From Muribaculum sp. (GTDB lineage Bacteria > Bacteroidota > Bacteroidia > Bacteroidales > Muribaculaceae), in the NCBI GenBank assembly GCA_009775095.1, contig VSOZ01000010.1, forward strand, positions 55,314 to 119,313: DNA of 64,000 nt, in the 5' to 3' direction. Made by a program: the position numbers and the translations under genes. This document shows, one piece after another, positions 28,113 to 37,877 of the stretch. Below the pieces are notes generated by a model that worked only from the letters and a program-made list of their open reading frames with translations, was not told the origin of the DNA and searched no databases. Position 1 is the stretch's first letter; every line of letters starts with the position of its first letter.

Positions 28113-28149
28113 AAAAAACTCCGGACGGTCCAGCCGCCCGGAGTTTTTT
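28113..28149 (+). terminator. Bidirectional terminator after tRNA-Leu
   Basis: AAAAAACTCCGG (28113-28124) pairs with CCGGAGTTTTTT (28138-28149). It has T runs on both strands and serves the tRNA and the converging DUF4861 gene. Confidence 0.85.
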
Positions 28150-28169
28150 GTTTAGGTCCCTTTCTGTTT

Positions 28170-29045
28170 TTACTTTGACATGAAGTTGTCAAGATAGTCG
28201 TGCCACTGTTTGAGAGTGGTTATGTCGGTTCGGTCCCACGCATATCCCCAGTAATATGTAAGTGTATCGCCGGGATTGTAACGGGTTATGCCCACGACAT
28301 GGCTCTTGCCGTCAACAGTGTCGAGGCGTCGGGTTACCGACGGCTGTTTTGCAAAGACAATGCCCATAAACACCTTGCCGTTGTCGGGTCCTTGTGTCGG
28401 ATCAACATATGACACCCATCGCGGATTGGTAGTGACCGCACCTGAATCGTCATGAAGCACTATGCCTGTGGCAAGCTCTACAGGATGCTTCAACCCGTCA
28501 TAAACAACTTTTGTACAATTAAGTCTGCTTCCCGCATCAAGCGATATAAGCCGAGTCTCCGTCACGGTATCGCCGCCTACAACAGAAGGAGCAAACGTAA
28601 GCCGGGCCTCAAAACGCCGAGGTCCCCCTTGCAATATATCCACCTTGTCATAACACCACGGATAAAGCAGACTGTCGCCTTCAAGCACAGCTGTGGCACC
28701 CGCACCGAGAGTAGGCCCAACGGCGTAGCAGTCCATACCATAGCCGTAGTCCTTGTGATAAGTACGCTCATCTTTCGGGTCGAGCTGGTAGGCATACATC
28801 ATGTCAAGTACAGGCTTGCGTGTGCCGCGCTTAAGAAATATATCATAGCCGTAACCGCGCTCACCGCGGCGCTGAGTCTCCGGCCCGTATGCCCTGAATG
28901 CCACAAGCTCGTTTTCCCACGCAAGGTCGTCATTGCGCTCCGGGTATACTCTGCCCGTCACAACCGCGCCATCATCATTAATGCCCGCACTGCACAAAAC
29001 GGCGGCAACAATAAACGGTGCCGCCCATTTACCATTAAATCTCAT
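28170..29045 (-). CDS. DUF4861-family protein
   Basis: 291 residues with a hydrophobic N terminus (KWAAPFIVAAVLCSAG) that probably exports it. It matches the DUF4861 family, found in Bacteroidota loci for uronic-acid-containing glycans; the exact reaction is not established. Visible conserved features are NDDLAWENELVAFRAYGP near the N terminus, KDYGYGMDCYAVGPTLGAG, and a C-terminal YNPGDTLTYYWGYAWDRTD. The aromatic-rich beta pattern fits a carbohydrate-active galactose-mutarotase-like sandwich. It begins six bases after the HTCS gene ends, so it is probably translated from the same mRNA as the sensor. Some family members appear longer at the N terminus, but no lost segment can be demonstrated here. 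Confidence 0.75.
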   Translation of the reverse strand: MRFNGKWAAPFIVAAVLCSAGINDDGAVVTGRVYPERNDDLAWENELVAFRAYGPETQRRGERGYGYDIFLKRGTRKPVLDMMYAYQLDPKDERTYHKDYGYGMDCYAVGPTLGAGATAVLEGDSLLYPWCYDKVDILQGGPRRFEARLTFAPSVVGGDTVTETRLISLDAGSRLNCTKVVYDGLKHPVELATGIVLHDDSGAVTTNPRWVSYVDPTQGPDNGKVFMGIVFAKQPSVTRRLDTVDGKSHVVGITRYNPGDTLTYYWGYAWDRTDITTLKQWHDYLDNFMSK

Positions 29046-29051
29046 ATCGTA

Positions 29052-32000
29052 CTATATTTTATGTTTCTTAATGTAGTCTGACGGAGTGGTACCGTATTCG
29101 TCCTTGAAACAGGCGCGAAAATAGTCGACCGTATTGAATCCGCTCGCATAAGCGGCGTCCGATACGTTCATGCCGTCCTCCATCATAAGCCTTACACTAT
29201 GTCTGAGTCTTATTTTACGGATCAGTTCGTTGGCCGACATCCCCACCACAGCCTTTATCTTGCGGTACAGGGTGGAATTGCTCATATTAAGATGCTCCGT
29301 AAGGAATGCCACATCAAGGTCGGGATTATTGACATGCTCCTCGATTATAGTCTCGATACGTTCGAGGAACTGTTGATCAAGACGGCTCAGCTTCAATCCG
29401 TCGCGTGTCTTCACTGCCGGACTGTCACCTGCGATGTCAGGCACCGTTTCTTTCACGCGTCCGGCGAGTCGGCGGCGGCTCTCCAGAAGGTTTTCGACCC
29501 TGCGGTGCAGCAGTTTTGCGCTGAATGGCTTGGTCAGATAAGAGTCTGCTCCCTTATCGTAGCCCTCCTCCTTGTCCTTGGTAGAGTCCTTTGCCGTAAG
29601 AAGTATGACCGGAATATGGCTTGTAAGCATATCTTCTTTCACTATCCGGCACATCTCGAGACCGTCAATCTCCGGCATCATTATATCCGATATTATTATG
29701 TCGGGGATCAAAGTACGTGCCTTGTCTATGCCGTCTTTGCCGTCATGGGCTGTGACTATGCGGTAATACTCCGAAAAAGTATCCTCCATATACTGCCGCA
29801 CCTCGTCGTTATCCTCCACGATAAGCAAAAGCGGACGTTTGTCGGTGTGTTCCTTGCCGGCGGCCTCTTCAGTCTTCGGTTCACCGTCCTGCTCCTCATC
29901 CGTCTCCGGCTCGACCGGCTTGGGCTCTTTGCGGAGTGCGTCGGGATAAGTATTATCCTTACGTATGCGGAAGCGGAATGTGGCACCTTCGCCGAGCACA
30001 CTTTGCGCGGTAAGCTCTCCGCCATGCAGTTCGGCAAGCGACTTGGCCAGCGCCAGCCCTATGCCCGTCCCTGGCACCTGATGCTTCCCGTCGGCCTGAT
30101 AATAGCGGGTAAATATGTGTGGCAACGCCTCTGCGCTTATTCCGTGACCGGTATCCGACACTATTATGTCGGCATAAGTCACGCCATCCACCACCTCTTC
30201 ACGCAGCGACAGCGATATATGGCCCTTAGGAGTATATTTTACCGCATTGCTGAGCAGGTTGTTCAATATCGTCGTCACCACCTCGCTGTCAAAATACATG
30301 TTATTGCCGATTTTATCCGGCACATCAATAACATATTTAACCTCCGGATTATGATTAAGCTCTTTATAGCGCATCCCTATCTCTTTTATCACACTTGCAA
30401 GCGAACCCCGCTCCACTGCAAGTTTGCGGTTTTGGGTCTCTGTCTTACGGAATTCAAGTATCTCGTTGACCAGATTAAGAAGCCTCACAGCGCTGCTATA
30501 GATGACATTTACACGATTTTTGTAAACGGTCGGCAGTTTTCTGTCTTCGATCATGTCCTCAAGGGGACCGATTATAAGAGTCAGCGGAGTTCGCAGCTCA
30601 TGAGTGATATTGGTGTAGAAACGCAGACGCTCGTTTATAAGCTCCTGCTCGTTCTGCGACTTCATGCGCGCCGCCTCGACCGAGTTTTTCATCACAACAT
30701 GTCGTGTATAAAAATATGCTATGACATATATTATCGCAGCCACAATCAATCCGTAAAAAAGTTTGGCATACCATGTGAGCCACAACGGTGGAGTCACGTG
30801 CATATTCATGGATGCGACATTGGACTCGTCCCACTCCTGATGACGCAGACGAGCTTTCACCTTAAACCGATAACTGCCCGGCGGTATATTGCGGAACTCC
30901 ACGGAGTGATTGCTACCCAAATTTATCCAACGGTCATCATAACCCTCCACCTTACAGGCATATTCAACCATGCCATACTGCGAATAATCGGGAACGGAGA
31001 AAGATATACTGACCGAATTCCTATCGTACGGAAGTTCAATCTCATCGTCCGATATCATATTGAACTCCGGGGCCTTATAGTCTTCTACATAATCTGACAA
31101 TACCGTATAGCCCAGTATACTTACCGGCGACACGGCTTCCACTATCTCGAGGTCAGACGGCAAGAACGTACACGCGCCCTGAAATCCGCAGACATATATA
31201 TGTCCGTCATCGGTCATTGAGACGGGTGTATTCGAGAAGTTTCCCGAAACTATACCGTCACGAAAATCATAGTTGCTGCAATCTGATAAGTCGGGCGACA
31301 TACGTGATATACCGCCATCTGACACAAACCACAGATTGCCGTTCCGGTCCTCTGTCATCGAATGAATGTTTGTATTTGACAGGCCCTGCTCATAACCTAC
31401 AGATACATACGTCGTGCCCTCCGCATCATCAAAACGCACAGCACCGTTCTGTGTAGAGGCCCATACTCTGCCTTTGCTATCTGCATAAACATTGTTGACT
31501 ACATTATGGCTTAATCCCTGTGCCAGCTCAAAATGCGCCAATATTTCTTCATCGGGCGACACAACATACACTCCGCCTCCATAAGTGGATATCCACAGAT
31601 TTTTGTTTTTATCACGTGTCAGCGCAATTATCGACACATGAAGCATTTTATCGTTAAGGCTACCACACGCGTGCACGTGGCCACCGTTATATACGAATAG
31701 TCCCGATGACCCGGCAAGATAATAGGAGCCGTCCTCACAACGCATTATTCCGTTTATAGCGGGAAGTGGATTGCCGTTAAAATCAATTACAGTAACTCGG
31801 TCGGTCTTGTAACAATAACGTAGAAGAGTACCGTCATCAATGCCCAGCAACATCTCGTTCTCGTCGCCGGCCATAGAAAGGACCCGTGCATAAGGCCGAG
31901 ATACATATCGACTGATATCGACCGACTTCACAAATGAGTCATCGACAAAGAGCGCTATCTCGTTTTCACTACCCAACCACACACGACGTTGTTTTCCCGG

Positions 32001-33143
32001 CAGCACAAGCATACTGTGTACCGGTCGGTTTACAAGGTGCTTTTTACTGGCAAATACATAAGGGAGCATTTTGAACGGCAAGGTCGACCGGCTTACAAAA
32101 TCGAGTCCGGTATTAAGACTGCCTATCCATACATTGCCGTAACTGTCCTGAAATATACGATGGACTCCGGGCGAAGACAGACCGCTCTCGTCATAAGTCA
32201 CCTCCACATTTGCAAATTCAATATTGTCTGGATCATTAAGAGCAAGGCTCTCCAGATCAAGGATGCTGATGCCTCCCATCTCACATGCTATCCACAACTT
32301 ATTGTCATCCATAACGGCAAGATGGTTGATTTTTGACGAAGCAAGTAGCTTGTGGTTTCGCGAAGAGTTACGGAATGAGCGGAAAGTGCCGGTCGAACGG
32401 TTAAACAACGACAAGCCGTTAACCGTACCTACCCATATATTCTCAAAACGGTCTTTCACTATACTCGTTATACCGTTGTCGGCTATCGAAGTGTCGGCGG
32501 AAGAATCGGCTACGTATCTGACAAACTCGCCGGTATTTTTATCAAGGACACTCATCCCTCCCCACAGATGTCCTATATACAACTTGCCTTTACCGTCATC
32601 AAGAAGAGCCGAGAAATTGGCAGGCAGTCCGGGCAACGTCTTGTCGTCATATATTTTTACATCGCCTCGGCGCTTGTCGTAATACATGAGAGTACCATAT
32701 CGGGCGGCAATCCATATGCCGCCATTGCCCGAAGCACATATGGCATTGATGTTAATCTCCAAATTCAATTTATCGATAGCATCAATGTGCTTAAAATTCA
32801 TCTCGGTCAGATCAAGCACCTCGACCGCCCTGCGTGTACCCACATACAAGTAGTTGTCGGCTTCGTCATACAAGAGCGACGTCACCGCATTGCTACGCAT
32901 CGGTGAGTTATTCATATTATATGTTCTGAATCTGTGACCGTCGAAGCAGTTCAGCCCCGATTCTGTACCGATCCATATATACCCGTCGCCATCCTGCTCT
33001 ATAGCCAGCACTCTGTTGTTTGAAAGTCCGTCTTTAACATCAAGATGCTTGATGGTTCCCGTATATGCTTCGGCAGTAGCCCAAGCCATAAAGAGGCAGA
33101 TCGCCGTCAGTATCGATTTGTAAAAATACACCTGTTTTTGCAT
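29052..33143 (-). CDS. Hybrid two-component system regulator (HTCS)
   Basis: A 1363-residue one-protein signalling system that senses a glycan breakdown product in the periplasm and activates its PUL. After the signal peptide come two Reg_prop beta-propellers (repeats such as DGDGYIWIGTESGL, DSKGRVWASTQNGA), a Y_Y_Y domain (~690-775) and a membrane helix at ~786-808. Next are HisKA with phospho-acceptor His848 (NITHELRTPLTL), HATPase (NNLLSNAVKYTPKG, TGIGLALAKSLAELHGG), a receiver domain with phospho-acceptor Asp1153 (IIISDIMMPEIDG), and a C-terminal AraC-type helix-turn-helix (~1265-1363). All catalytic parts are present. It is divergent from the GH43-SusC-SusD operon, its likely target, and leads into the DUF4861 gene. 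Confidence 0.96.
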   Translation of the reverse strand: MQKQVYFYKSILTAICLFMAWATAEAYTGTIKHLDVKDGLSNNRVLAIEQDGDGYIWIGTESGLNCFDGHRFRTYNMNNSPMRSNAVTSLLYDEADNYLYVGTRRAVEVLDLTEMNFKHIDAIDKLNLEININAICASGNGGIWIAARYGTLMYYDKRRGDVKIYDDKTLPGLPANFSALLDDGKGKLYIGHLWGGMSVLDKNTGEFVRYVADSSADTSIADNGITSIVKDRFENIWVGTVNGLSLFNRSTGTFRSFRNSSRNHKLLASSKINHLAVMDDNKLWIACEMGGISILDLESLALNDPDNIEFANVEVTYDESGLSSPGVHRIFQDSYGNVWIGSLNTGLDFVSRSTLPFKMLPYVFASKKHLVNRPVHSMLVLPGKQRRVWLGSENEIALFVDDSFVKSVDISRYVSRPYARVLSMAGDENEMLLGIDDGTLLRYCYKTDRVTVIDFNGNPLPAINGIMRCEDGSYYLAGSSGLFVYNGGHVHACGSLNDKMLHVSIIALTRDKNKNLWISTYGGGVYVVSPDEEILAHFELAQGLSHNVVNNVYADSKGRVWASTQNGAVRFDDAEGTTYVSVGYEQGLSNTNIHSMTEDRNGNLWFVSDGGISRMSPDLSDCSNYDFRDGIVSGNFSNTPVSMTDDGHIYVCGFQGACTFLPSDLEIVEAVSPVSILGYTVLSDYVEDYKAPEFNMISDDEIELPYDRNSVSISFSVPDYSQYGMVEYACKVEGYDDRWINLGSNHSVEFRNIPPGSYRFKVKARLRHQEWDESNVASMNMHVTPPLWLTWYAKLFYGLIVAAIIYVIAYFYTRHVVMKNSVEAARMKSQNEQELINERLRFYTNITHELRTPLTLIIGPLEDMIEDRKLPTVYKNRVNVIYSSAVRLLNLVNEILEFRKTETQNRKLAVERGSLASVIKEIGMRYKELNHNPEVKYVIDVPDKIGNNMYFDSEVVTTILNNLLSNAVKYTPKGHISLSLREEVVDGVTYADIIVSDTGHGISAEALPHIFTRYYQADGKHQVPGTGIGLALAKSLAELHGGELTAQSVLGEGATFRFRIRKDNTYPDALRKEPKPVEPETDEEQDGEPKTEEAAGKEHTDKRPLLLIVEDNDEVRQYMEDTFSEYYRIVTAHDGKDGIDKARTLIPDIIISDIMMPEIDGLEMCRIVKEDMLTSHIPVILLTAKDSTKDKEEGYDKGADSYLTKPFSAKLLHRRVENLLESRRRLAGRVKETVPDIAGDSPAVKTRDGLKLSRLDQQFLERIETIIEEHVNNPDLDVAFLTEHLNMSNSTLYRKIKAVVGMSANELIRKIRLRHSVRLMMEDGMNVSDAAYASGFNTVDYFRACFKDEYGTTPSDYIKKHKI

Positions 33144-33162
33144 GGTTCATATATTTGCATTA

Positions 33163-33193
33163 CAAAAATAAAACGAATCCTTTTATTTTCAAC
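33163..33193 (-). promoter_or_regulatory. Promoter of the HTCS gene
   Basis: Minus-strand GTTG (33193-33190), 19 bp, then TATTTTTG (33170-33163). The predicted leader is about 13 nt. Confidence 0.55.
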
Positions 33194-33372
33194 TATTTAT
33201 CGGATTAAAAATCAGCTTCCACGCATATTATGAACGATTAGTCAGGCAAAACTGAATGATTAGTAGGTATACATCGGTTATAGAGTCCGCAGCACAAACG
33301 ACGCAATAATCCACCATCGACCCGTGTTAATATGAGAAAAATCTGCGTTGACATATTTTCACTTATTTTTTG

Positions 33373-33382
33373 ACAAATTTGT
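33373..33382. promoter_or_regulatory. Palindrome upstream of the GH43 promoter, possible operator
   Basis: ACAAATTTGT is a perfect 10-bp palindrome centred about 32 bp upstream of the -7 box, where an activator such as the HTCS could contact the polymerase. A 10-bp AT-rich palindrome may occur by chance, so this is tentative. Confidence 0.25.
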
Positions 33383-33408
33383 ACCCGTGGGTCTTCACAC
33401 TTACTCGA

Positions 33409-33416
33409 TAATTTTG
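33409..33416 (+). promoter_or_regulatory. Candidate -7 box for the GH43-SusC-SusD operon
   Basis: TAATTTTG fits TAnnTTTG, about 25 bp before the ATG. No -33 TTTG stands at the right distance, as expected for an activator-dependent PUL promoter. The rest of 33194-33408 holds no recognisable gene. Confidence 0.5.
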
Positions 33417-33440
33417 CCGCTGTAACTAAAACTGATATCG

Positions 33441-34571
33441 ATGAAATACATATTTCTCAGATTGACAACATTTGTATTATCCGTCTTCGCGCTTGTCACC
33501 ACAGCCGATGCAGCCGGAATAAAATCAGGCGAGAAATGGCCCGACACCCACGGCACGCACATAAACGCTCACGGAGGCGGCATACTCTTACACAATAATA
33601 CATATTATTGGTTTGGCGAGCATAAAGCCGACAATACAAGCAGCGCGCTCGTCGGGGTCATGTGCTACTCATCGCCCGATCTTCAGACATGGACATGCCA
33701 CGGACCGGCCCTTCAAGTGACCGACGAAGCGGGCCATGACATCGAGCGCGGATGTGTACTCGAACGTCCGAAAGTCATCTACAATGCCACGACAGGTAAA
33801 TTTGTCATGTGGTTTCACCTTGAGCTGAAAGGCAAGGGATACAGCGCCGCCCGCGCGGCGGTAGCGGTAGCCGATCGTCCCGAAGGTCCTTATACATATA
33901 TCAGATCAGGAAGGGTAAATCCCGGCATCTATCCCGCCGACATGACCGAAGAGCAGAAAGCCGCCGCCAATGCCCTTAACCGCGACGACTACAAAGAGTG
34001 GTGGACTCCCGAGTGGCGCGAGGCCATAAAGAAAGGTCTGTTTCTGCAGCGCGATCTTGACGGAGGTCAGATGTCACGCGACATGACACTGTATGTCGAT
34101 GATGACGGCAAGGCCTACCATATATATTCGTCGGAAGACAATCTCACTCTACAGATAGCCGAGCTGACCGACGACTACACGGCTCATACCGGACGCTACG
34201 TACGCATGGCTCCGGGCGAGCAGAACGAAGCCCCCGCCATTTTCAAGAAGGACGGCACGTACTGGATGATAACAAGTGGCTGCACCGGCTGGGATCCGAA
34301 TGAAGCCCGCATGTACTCCGCCCCCTCAATCGAGGGTCCGTGGACGCGCCACCCCAATCCCTGCATCGGTCCTAAAGCAGAGCTGACTTTCGGCGGACAA
34401 AGCACATACATACTCACTCGCCCCGACAGCGACGAATTCATTTTCATGGCCGACATATGGCGGCCGAAGCATCCGAGCGACGCGCGCTACATATGGCTCC
34501 CGATAGAGTTTGGATCCAACGGCAAGCCTGTTATCCGCTGGCGCGACGAATGGACTCCTAAAACCAATTAA
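33441..34571 (+). CDS. GH43 glycoside hydrolase, exo-beta-1,3-galactanase-like (subfamily 24/34 type)
   Basis: 376 residues with a signal peptide (cleavage near residue 25). The five-bladed propeller sequence follows fungal and bacterial exo-beta-1,3-galactanases: DTHGTHINAHGGGIL, NNTYYWFGEHK, VLERPKV (Glu108), NEAPAIFKKDGTYWMI (Glu263), GGQSTYIL (Gln320) and DARYIWLPIEF. In the characterised subfamily-24 galactanase a glutamine takes the place of the usual aspartate base, and Gln320 appears to be its counterpart. An insertion at ~153-205 (including DDYKEWWTPEWREA) is not in the fungal enzyme. It is the first gene after the HTCS divergence and probably trims galactose from beta-1,3-galactan. 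Subfamily 34 (arabinofuranosidase-like) remains possible. Confidence 0.8.
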   Translation: MKYIFLRLTTFVLSVFALVTTADAAGIKSGEKWPDTHGTHINAHGGGILLHNNTYYWFGEHKADNTSSALVGVMCYSSPDLQTWTCHGPALQVTDEAGHDIERGCVLERPKVIYNATTGKFVMWFHLELKGKGYSAARAAVAVADRPEGPYTYIRSGRVNPGIYPADMTEEQKAAANALNRDDYKEWWTPEWREAIKKGLFLQRDLDGGQMSRDMTLYVDDDGKAYHIYSSEDNLTLQIAELTDDYTAHTGRYVRMAPGEQNEAPAIFKKDGTYWMITSGCTGWDPNEARMYSAPSIEGPWTRHPNPCIGPKAELTFGGQSTYILTRPDSDEFIFMADIWRPKHPSDARYIWLPIEFGSNGKPVIRWRDEWTPKTN

Positions 34572-34580
34572 ACTAATTGG
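34564..34580. repeat. Copy 1 of a 17-bp interrupted palindrome
   Basis: CCAATTAAACTAATTGG spans the GH43 stop codon. It shares 15 of 17 bases with the copy at 40009-40025. The arms CCAATTA and TAATTGG are exact inverted repeats around AAC. Confidence 0.5.
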
Positions 34581-34640
34581 CCCAATCAATTCTTAACCTT
34601 GAATACTCATTCTTTTTTAATTAACCAATCATTATAATCT

Positions 34641-37600
34641 ATGAACCTAAAGAATCTTGTACAACGACTGGGTTTATTGGCTCTGATGGTATTCTTTACC
34701 CTCAGCGCATCAGCCCAAGGCCGCACGATTCAGGGTACTGTCGAGGACAGTTCAGGCGAACCCCTTACCGGCGCGACAGTAATCATCGTGGGCAGTAAAG
34801 ACGGTGTCATCACAGACATCGACGGTAACTTCCGCCTTAACAACGTGAAGAACAGTGACAAAATCCGCGTCACCTATGTAGGCTTCGTGCCTCAGGAAGT
34901 GACAGTGGGCAGTCAGAACAACTTCAAGATTGTACTTGAAGAAAACACTGAAGTACTTGAAGAAGTGGTTGTAATCGGTTACGGTACCGCCCGCAAGAAA
35001 GACCTTACCGGTGCCGTCACTCAGGTAAATCCCGACAAAATGGCCGACCAGAACATTAACAGCGTCAAGGATATACTCCGCGGTGTGGCCGGTCTTCAGG
35101 TAGGTTACAGCGGTACGGGAGCCAAGGGCGACGGCGCATCACTGCAGATACGCGGTCAGAACTCGCTCGGTACCGGCTCGTCGCCCCTTATAATCCTCGA
35201 CGGCATGATCTACTACGGCGAACTGTCGGAAATCAACCCCATCGACGTGGCACAGATGGACGTGCTCAAGGATGCCTCGGCAGCAGCCGTCTACGGTGCG
35301 CAGGCAGCCAACGGTGTCATTATCATCACCACCAAAAAGGGTAAGATAGGCAAGCCGGTCATCACCGCCAGCGCCAACCTTGCTATCAGCCACAAGACCA
35401 AGAAGCGTAGCGTTTACAGTCCCGAAGGCTACATGACTTGGCGTGAGGACTACTACCGCGGTCTTACACTCGGCACCAACCCCGAAACCGGAGCCTACGA
35501 GTACTATCAGGCACGCGACAAGAACGGCAATCTCACCGTACAGTCCGGCTACTACGAGCACTACAATAACCTCGGCAAGTGGGGCATCGATCAGGACTAG
35601 TGGCTCGGCTACACCTCGCTCGAGAACGGCGACCGAAGCCTTGAGGAGATCTACGCACGTCGTCTCGGTCTCGCCGAGAATGATCTCGTGCTCGATAACT
35701 ACCTCGCCGGACGCTATTATGACTGGGGCAACGACGGTTTCCGCAACGCTTTCAGTCAGGACTATAACATGAGTGTATCAGGTGCATCAGACAAGGTAAA
35801 CTACTACCTGTCAGCCGGTTACACCAATAACGAAGGTATAGTGCGCGGCGATGAATACCGTGCAGTCCGTGCCAACATGAAGATCAACGGTCAGATTACA
35901 AAGTGGCTCTCTATCGGCGCCAATGTCAACTTCCAAGACCGCTCCGACGGTGCCCGCGGCGTTGACTGGGGTGCCAATCAGGAGAACGCACCTTTCTCGC
36001 TCAAGTATGACGAGGACGGCAATCTCAACCGCTACCCGATGTCGCTCAACCCCAAACGTGGCGAGAACTGGGACTACTACGAGCAGTTCAACAAGCTCGA
36101 GAAGGGCTTCCAGACCCTCAACACCATCTTCAACGCCAAGATAACTCTGCCTTACGGTGTAACTTATCAGTTCAACATCTCTCCCCGCTACGACTACTGG
36201 TATGACCGCTGGTTCCAGTCGGCCGACCTGCCCGAGTCCAATCCCAAGGATCGCGGCGTCAACCGCGGCTGGCACAAGCGCTTCGACTGGTCGCTCAACA
36301 ACATCCTTACTTGGGACTATACTTTCTTGCAGAAACATCACGTGGTCGTTACCCTCGTTCAGGAGGCCGAAGAGCGCAAGTACTGGAGCGACAACATCCA
36401 CGCCGGCAACATCCTGCCCTCTGACGCGCTCGGATTCCACAACACCCAGAACGGCGACAAGCTCTACAACACCATGTCGACCAACGACACCCACATCAGC
36501 GCCGACGCGCTCATGGGCCGTCTGTTCTACTCTTACGACAACCGCTATCTGATCACAGCCACCGTACGTCGCGACGGTTATTCGGCTTTCGGCACCAACA
36601 ATCCCCACGCCACCTTCCCGTCTGTAGCGTTAGGCTGGAACTTCACCAACGAGAAGTTTTGGAAGTGGCACTGGATGGACTCCGGTAAGCTCCGCGCCTC
36701 TTGGGGTAAGAACGGTAACCGCTCAATCGGTGAATATGTGGCTCTCGCCGACCTTGCAGCCGGTATGGGCAAGACCATGGGCTATCTTGACGCCAACGGC
36801 GCCGTGGCCAACGACATGAAATACCTCTCCTACAGCCGCCTCGCCAACCCCAACCTTCGTTGGGAGAGCACCAAGGCTACCAACATCGGTCTTGACTTCG
36901 CGTTCCTGAACTACCGCATCAACGGTAGCATCGACTACTATAAAAAGGAGACTACCGACATGATCATGGGCATGCCGCTCCCGGCATTCTCCGGAGCAGG
37001 CTCGATCACGACCAACCTCGGTCAGGTCGACAACAGCGGTTTCGAAATCACGCTCAACACCCTCAACATCGACATGCCCGACTTCCAGTGGAGCTCTACA
37101 GTGACATTCTCCTACAACAAAAACCGCATCAAGCACCTCTTCTACGAGTATGACGAAAACGGCAAGGAGATGGACTACACCTCGAGCAAATGGTTTATAG
37201 GCCGTCCTATCAATCAGATATGGGACTACAAAGTAATCGGCATCTGGCAGACCGACGAGATCGAGGAAGCCGCCAAGTACGGACAGCGCCCCGGTGATCC
37301 CAAGGTATGGAATAATCCCGAGAACGACAAGTACGATGAAGACGGCAATCTGCTGGAAGTCATATATGGCGACGCCGACCGCGTGTTCCAAGGCCAGACC
37401 AATCCTCCCATCTACTGGAGTTTCCGCAACCAGTTCACCCTGTGGAAAGACTTCGACATAGCTTTCTCAATGTACTCTTACATGGGCCACAAGTCGCTCA
37501 ACAACGAGTATCTCAACAACATCAACGGTCAGAACAAGATGACTTACGGCTACAACAAGTATGTGCGCAAGTTCTGGACACCCGAGAACGGATCGCAAAA

Positions 37601-37865
37601 GTATGGCCGCTGGGAGGCTCAAGGGCCTAAAAACGCATCCGGTCCGAGCCGTCTGTTCAAGCGCGACTTCATCCGCCTCGACAACATATCGCTCGGTTAC
37701 ACCATACCGCAGAAGTGGACCCGCAAGATCATGGTCGAGAAGTGTCGTGTAAGCGCCAGCATAAACAATGTGGCCACTTGGGCACGCGACTGGGAGTACG
37801 GCGATCCCGAAACCGGCGGCATAGCCCAGCGTACATTCAACTTCGGATTACAGGTAACCCTTTAA
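34641..37865 (+). pseudogene. SusC-like TonB-dependent receptor with in-frame amber stop
   Basis: Encodes 1074 codons of a SusC/RagA outer-membrane transporter in one unbroken frame except TAG at 35598-35600, codon 320. Before it are a signal peptide, a carboxypeptidase-regulatory-like domain (GRTIQGTVEDSSGEPLTGAT), the EEVVVIGYGTARKKDLTGAV plug start and SAAAVYGAQAANGVIIITTKKG. After it the frame continues at once with WLGYTSLENGD and runs to a complete barrel ending in FNFGLQVTL. Translation as it stands gives a 319-residue plug fragment with no barrel. An internal ATG at 35688 would lack a signal peptide. No other damage is seen, so the mutation is recent, or UAG is read through, or the base is an error. 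It is paired with the SusD gene 12 bp downstream. Confidence 0.9.
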
Positions 37866-37877
37866 TGAATTTACTAA

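Noticed and set aside
29199..31097. 632-residue open frame on the plus strand
   Set aside because: It lies wholly opposite the HTCS kinase and regulatory domains, has no family features, and follows from codon bias of the real gene.
36202..36552. Thr/Ser-rich 116-residue ORF
   Set aside because: Composition is that of an out-of-frame reading of the C-rich SusC codons.
35688..37865. Separate gene starting at the internal ATG after the SusC stop
   Set aside because: Same frame as the upstream part, begins inside the receptor, and has no signal peptide; it is the remainder of the interrupted SusC gene.
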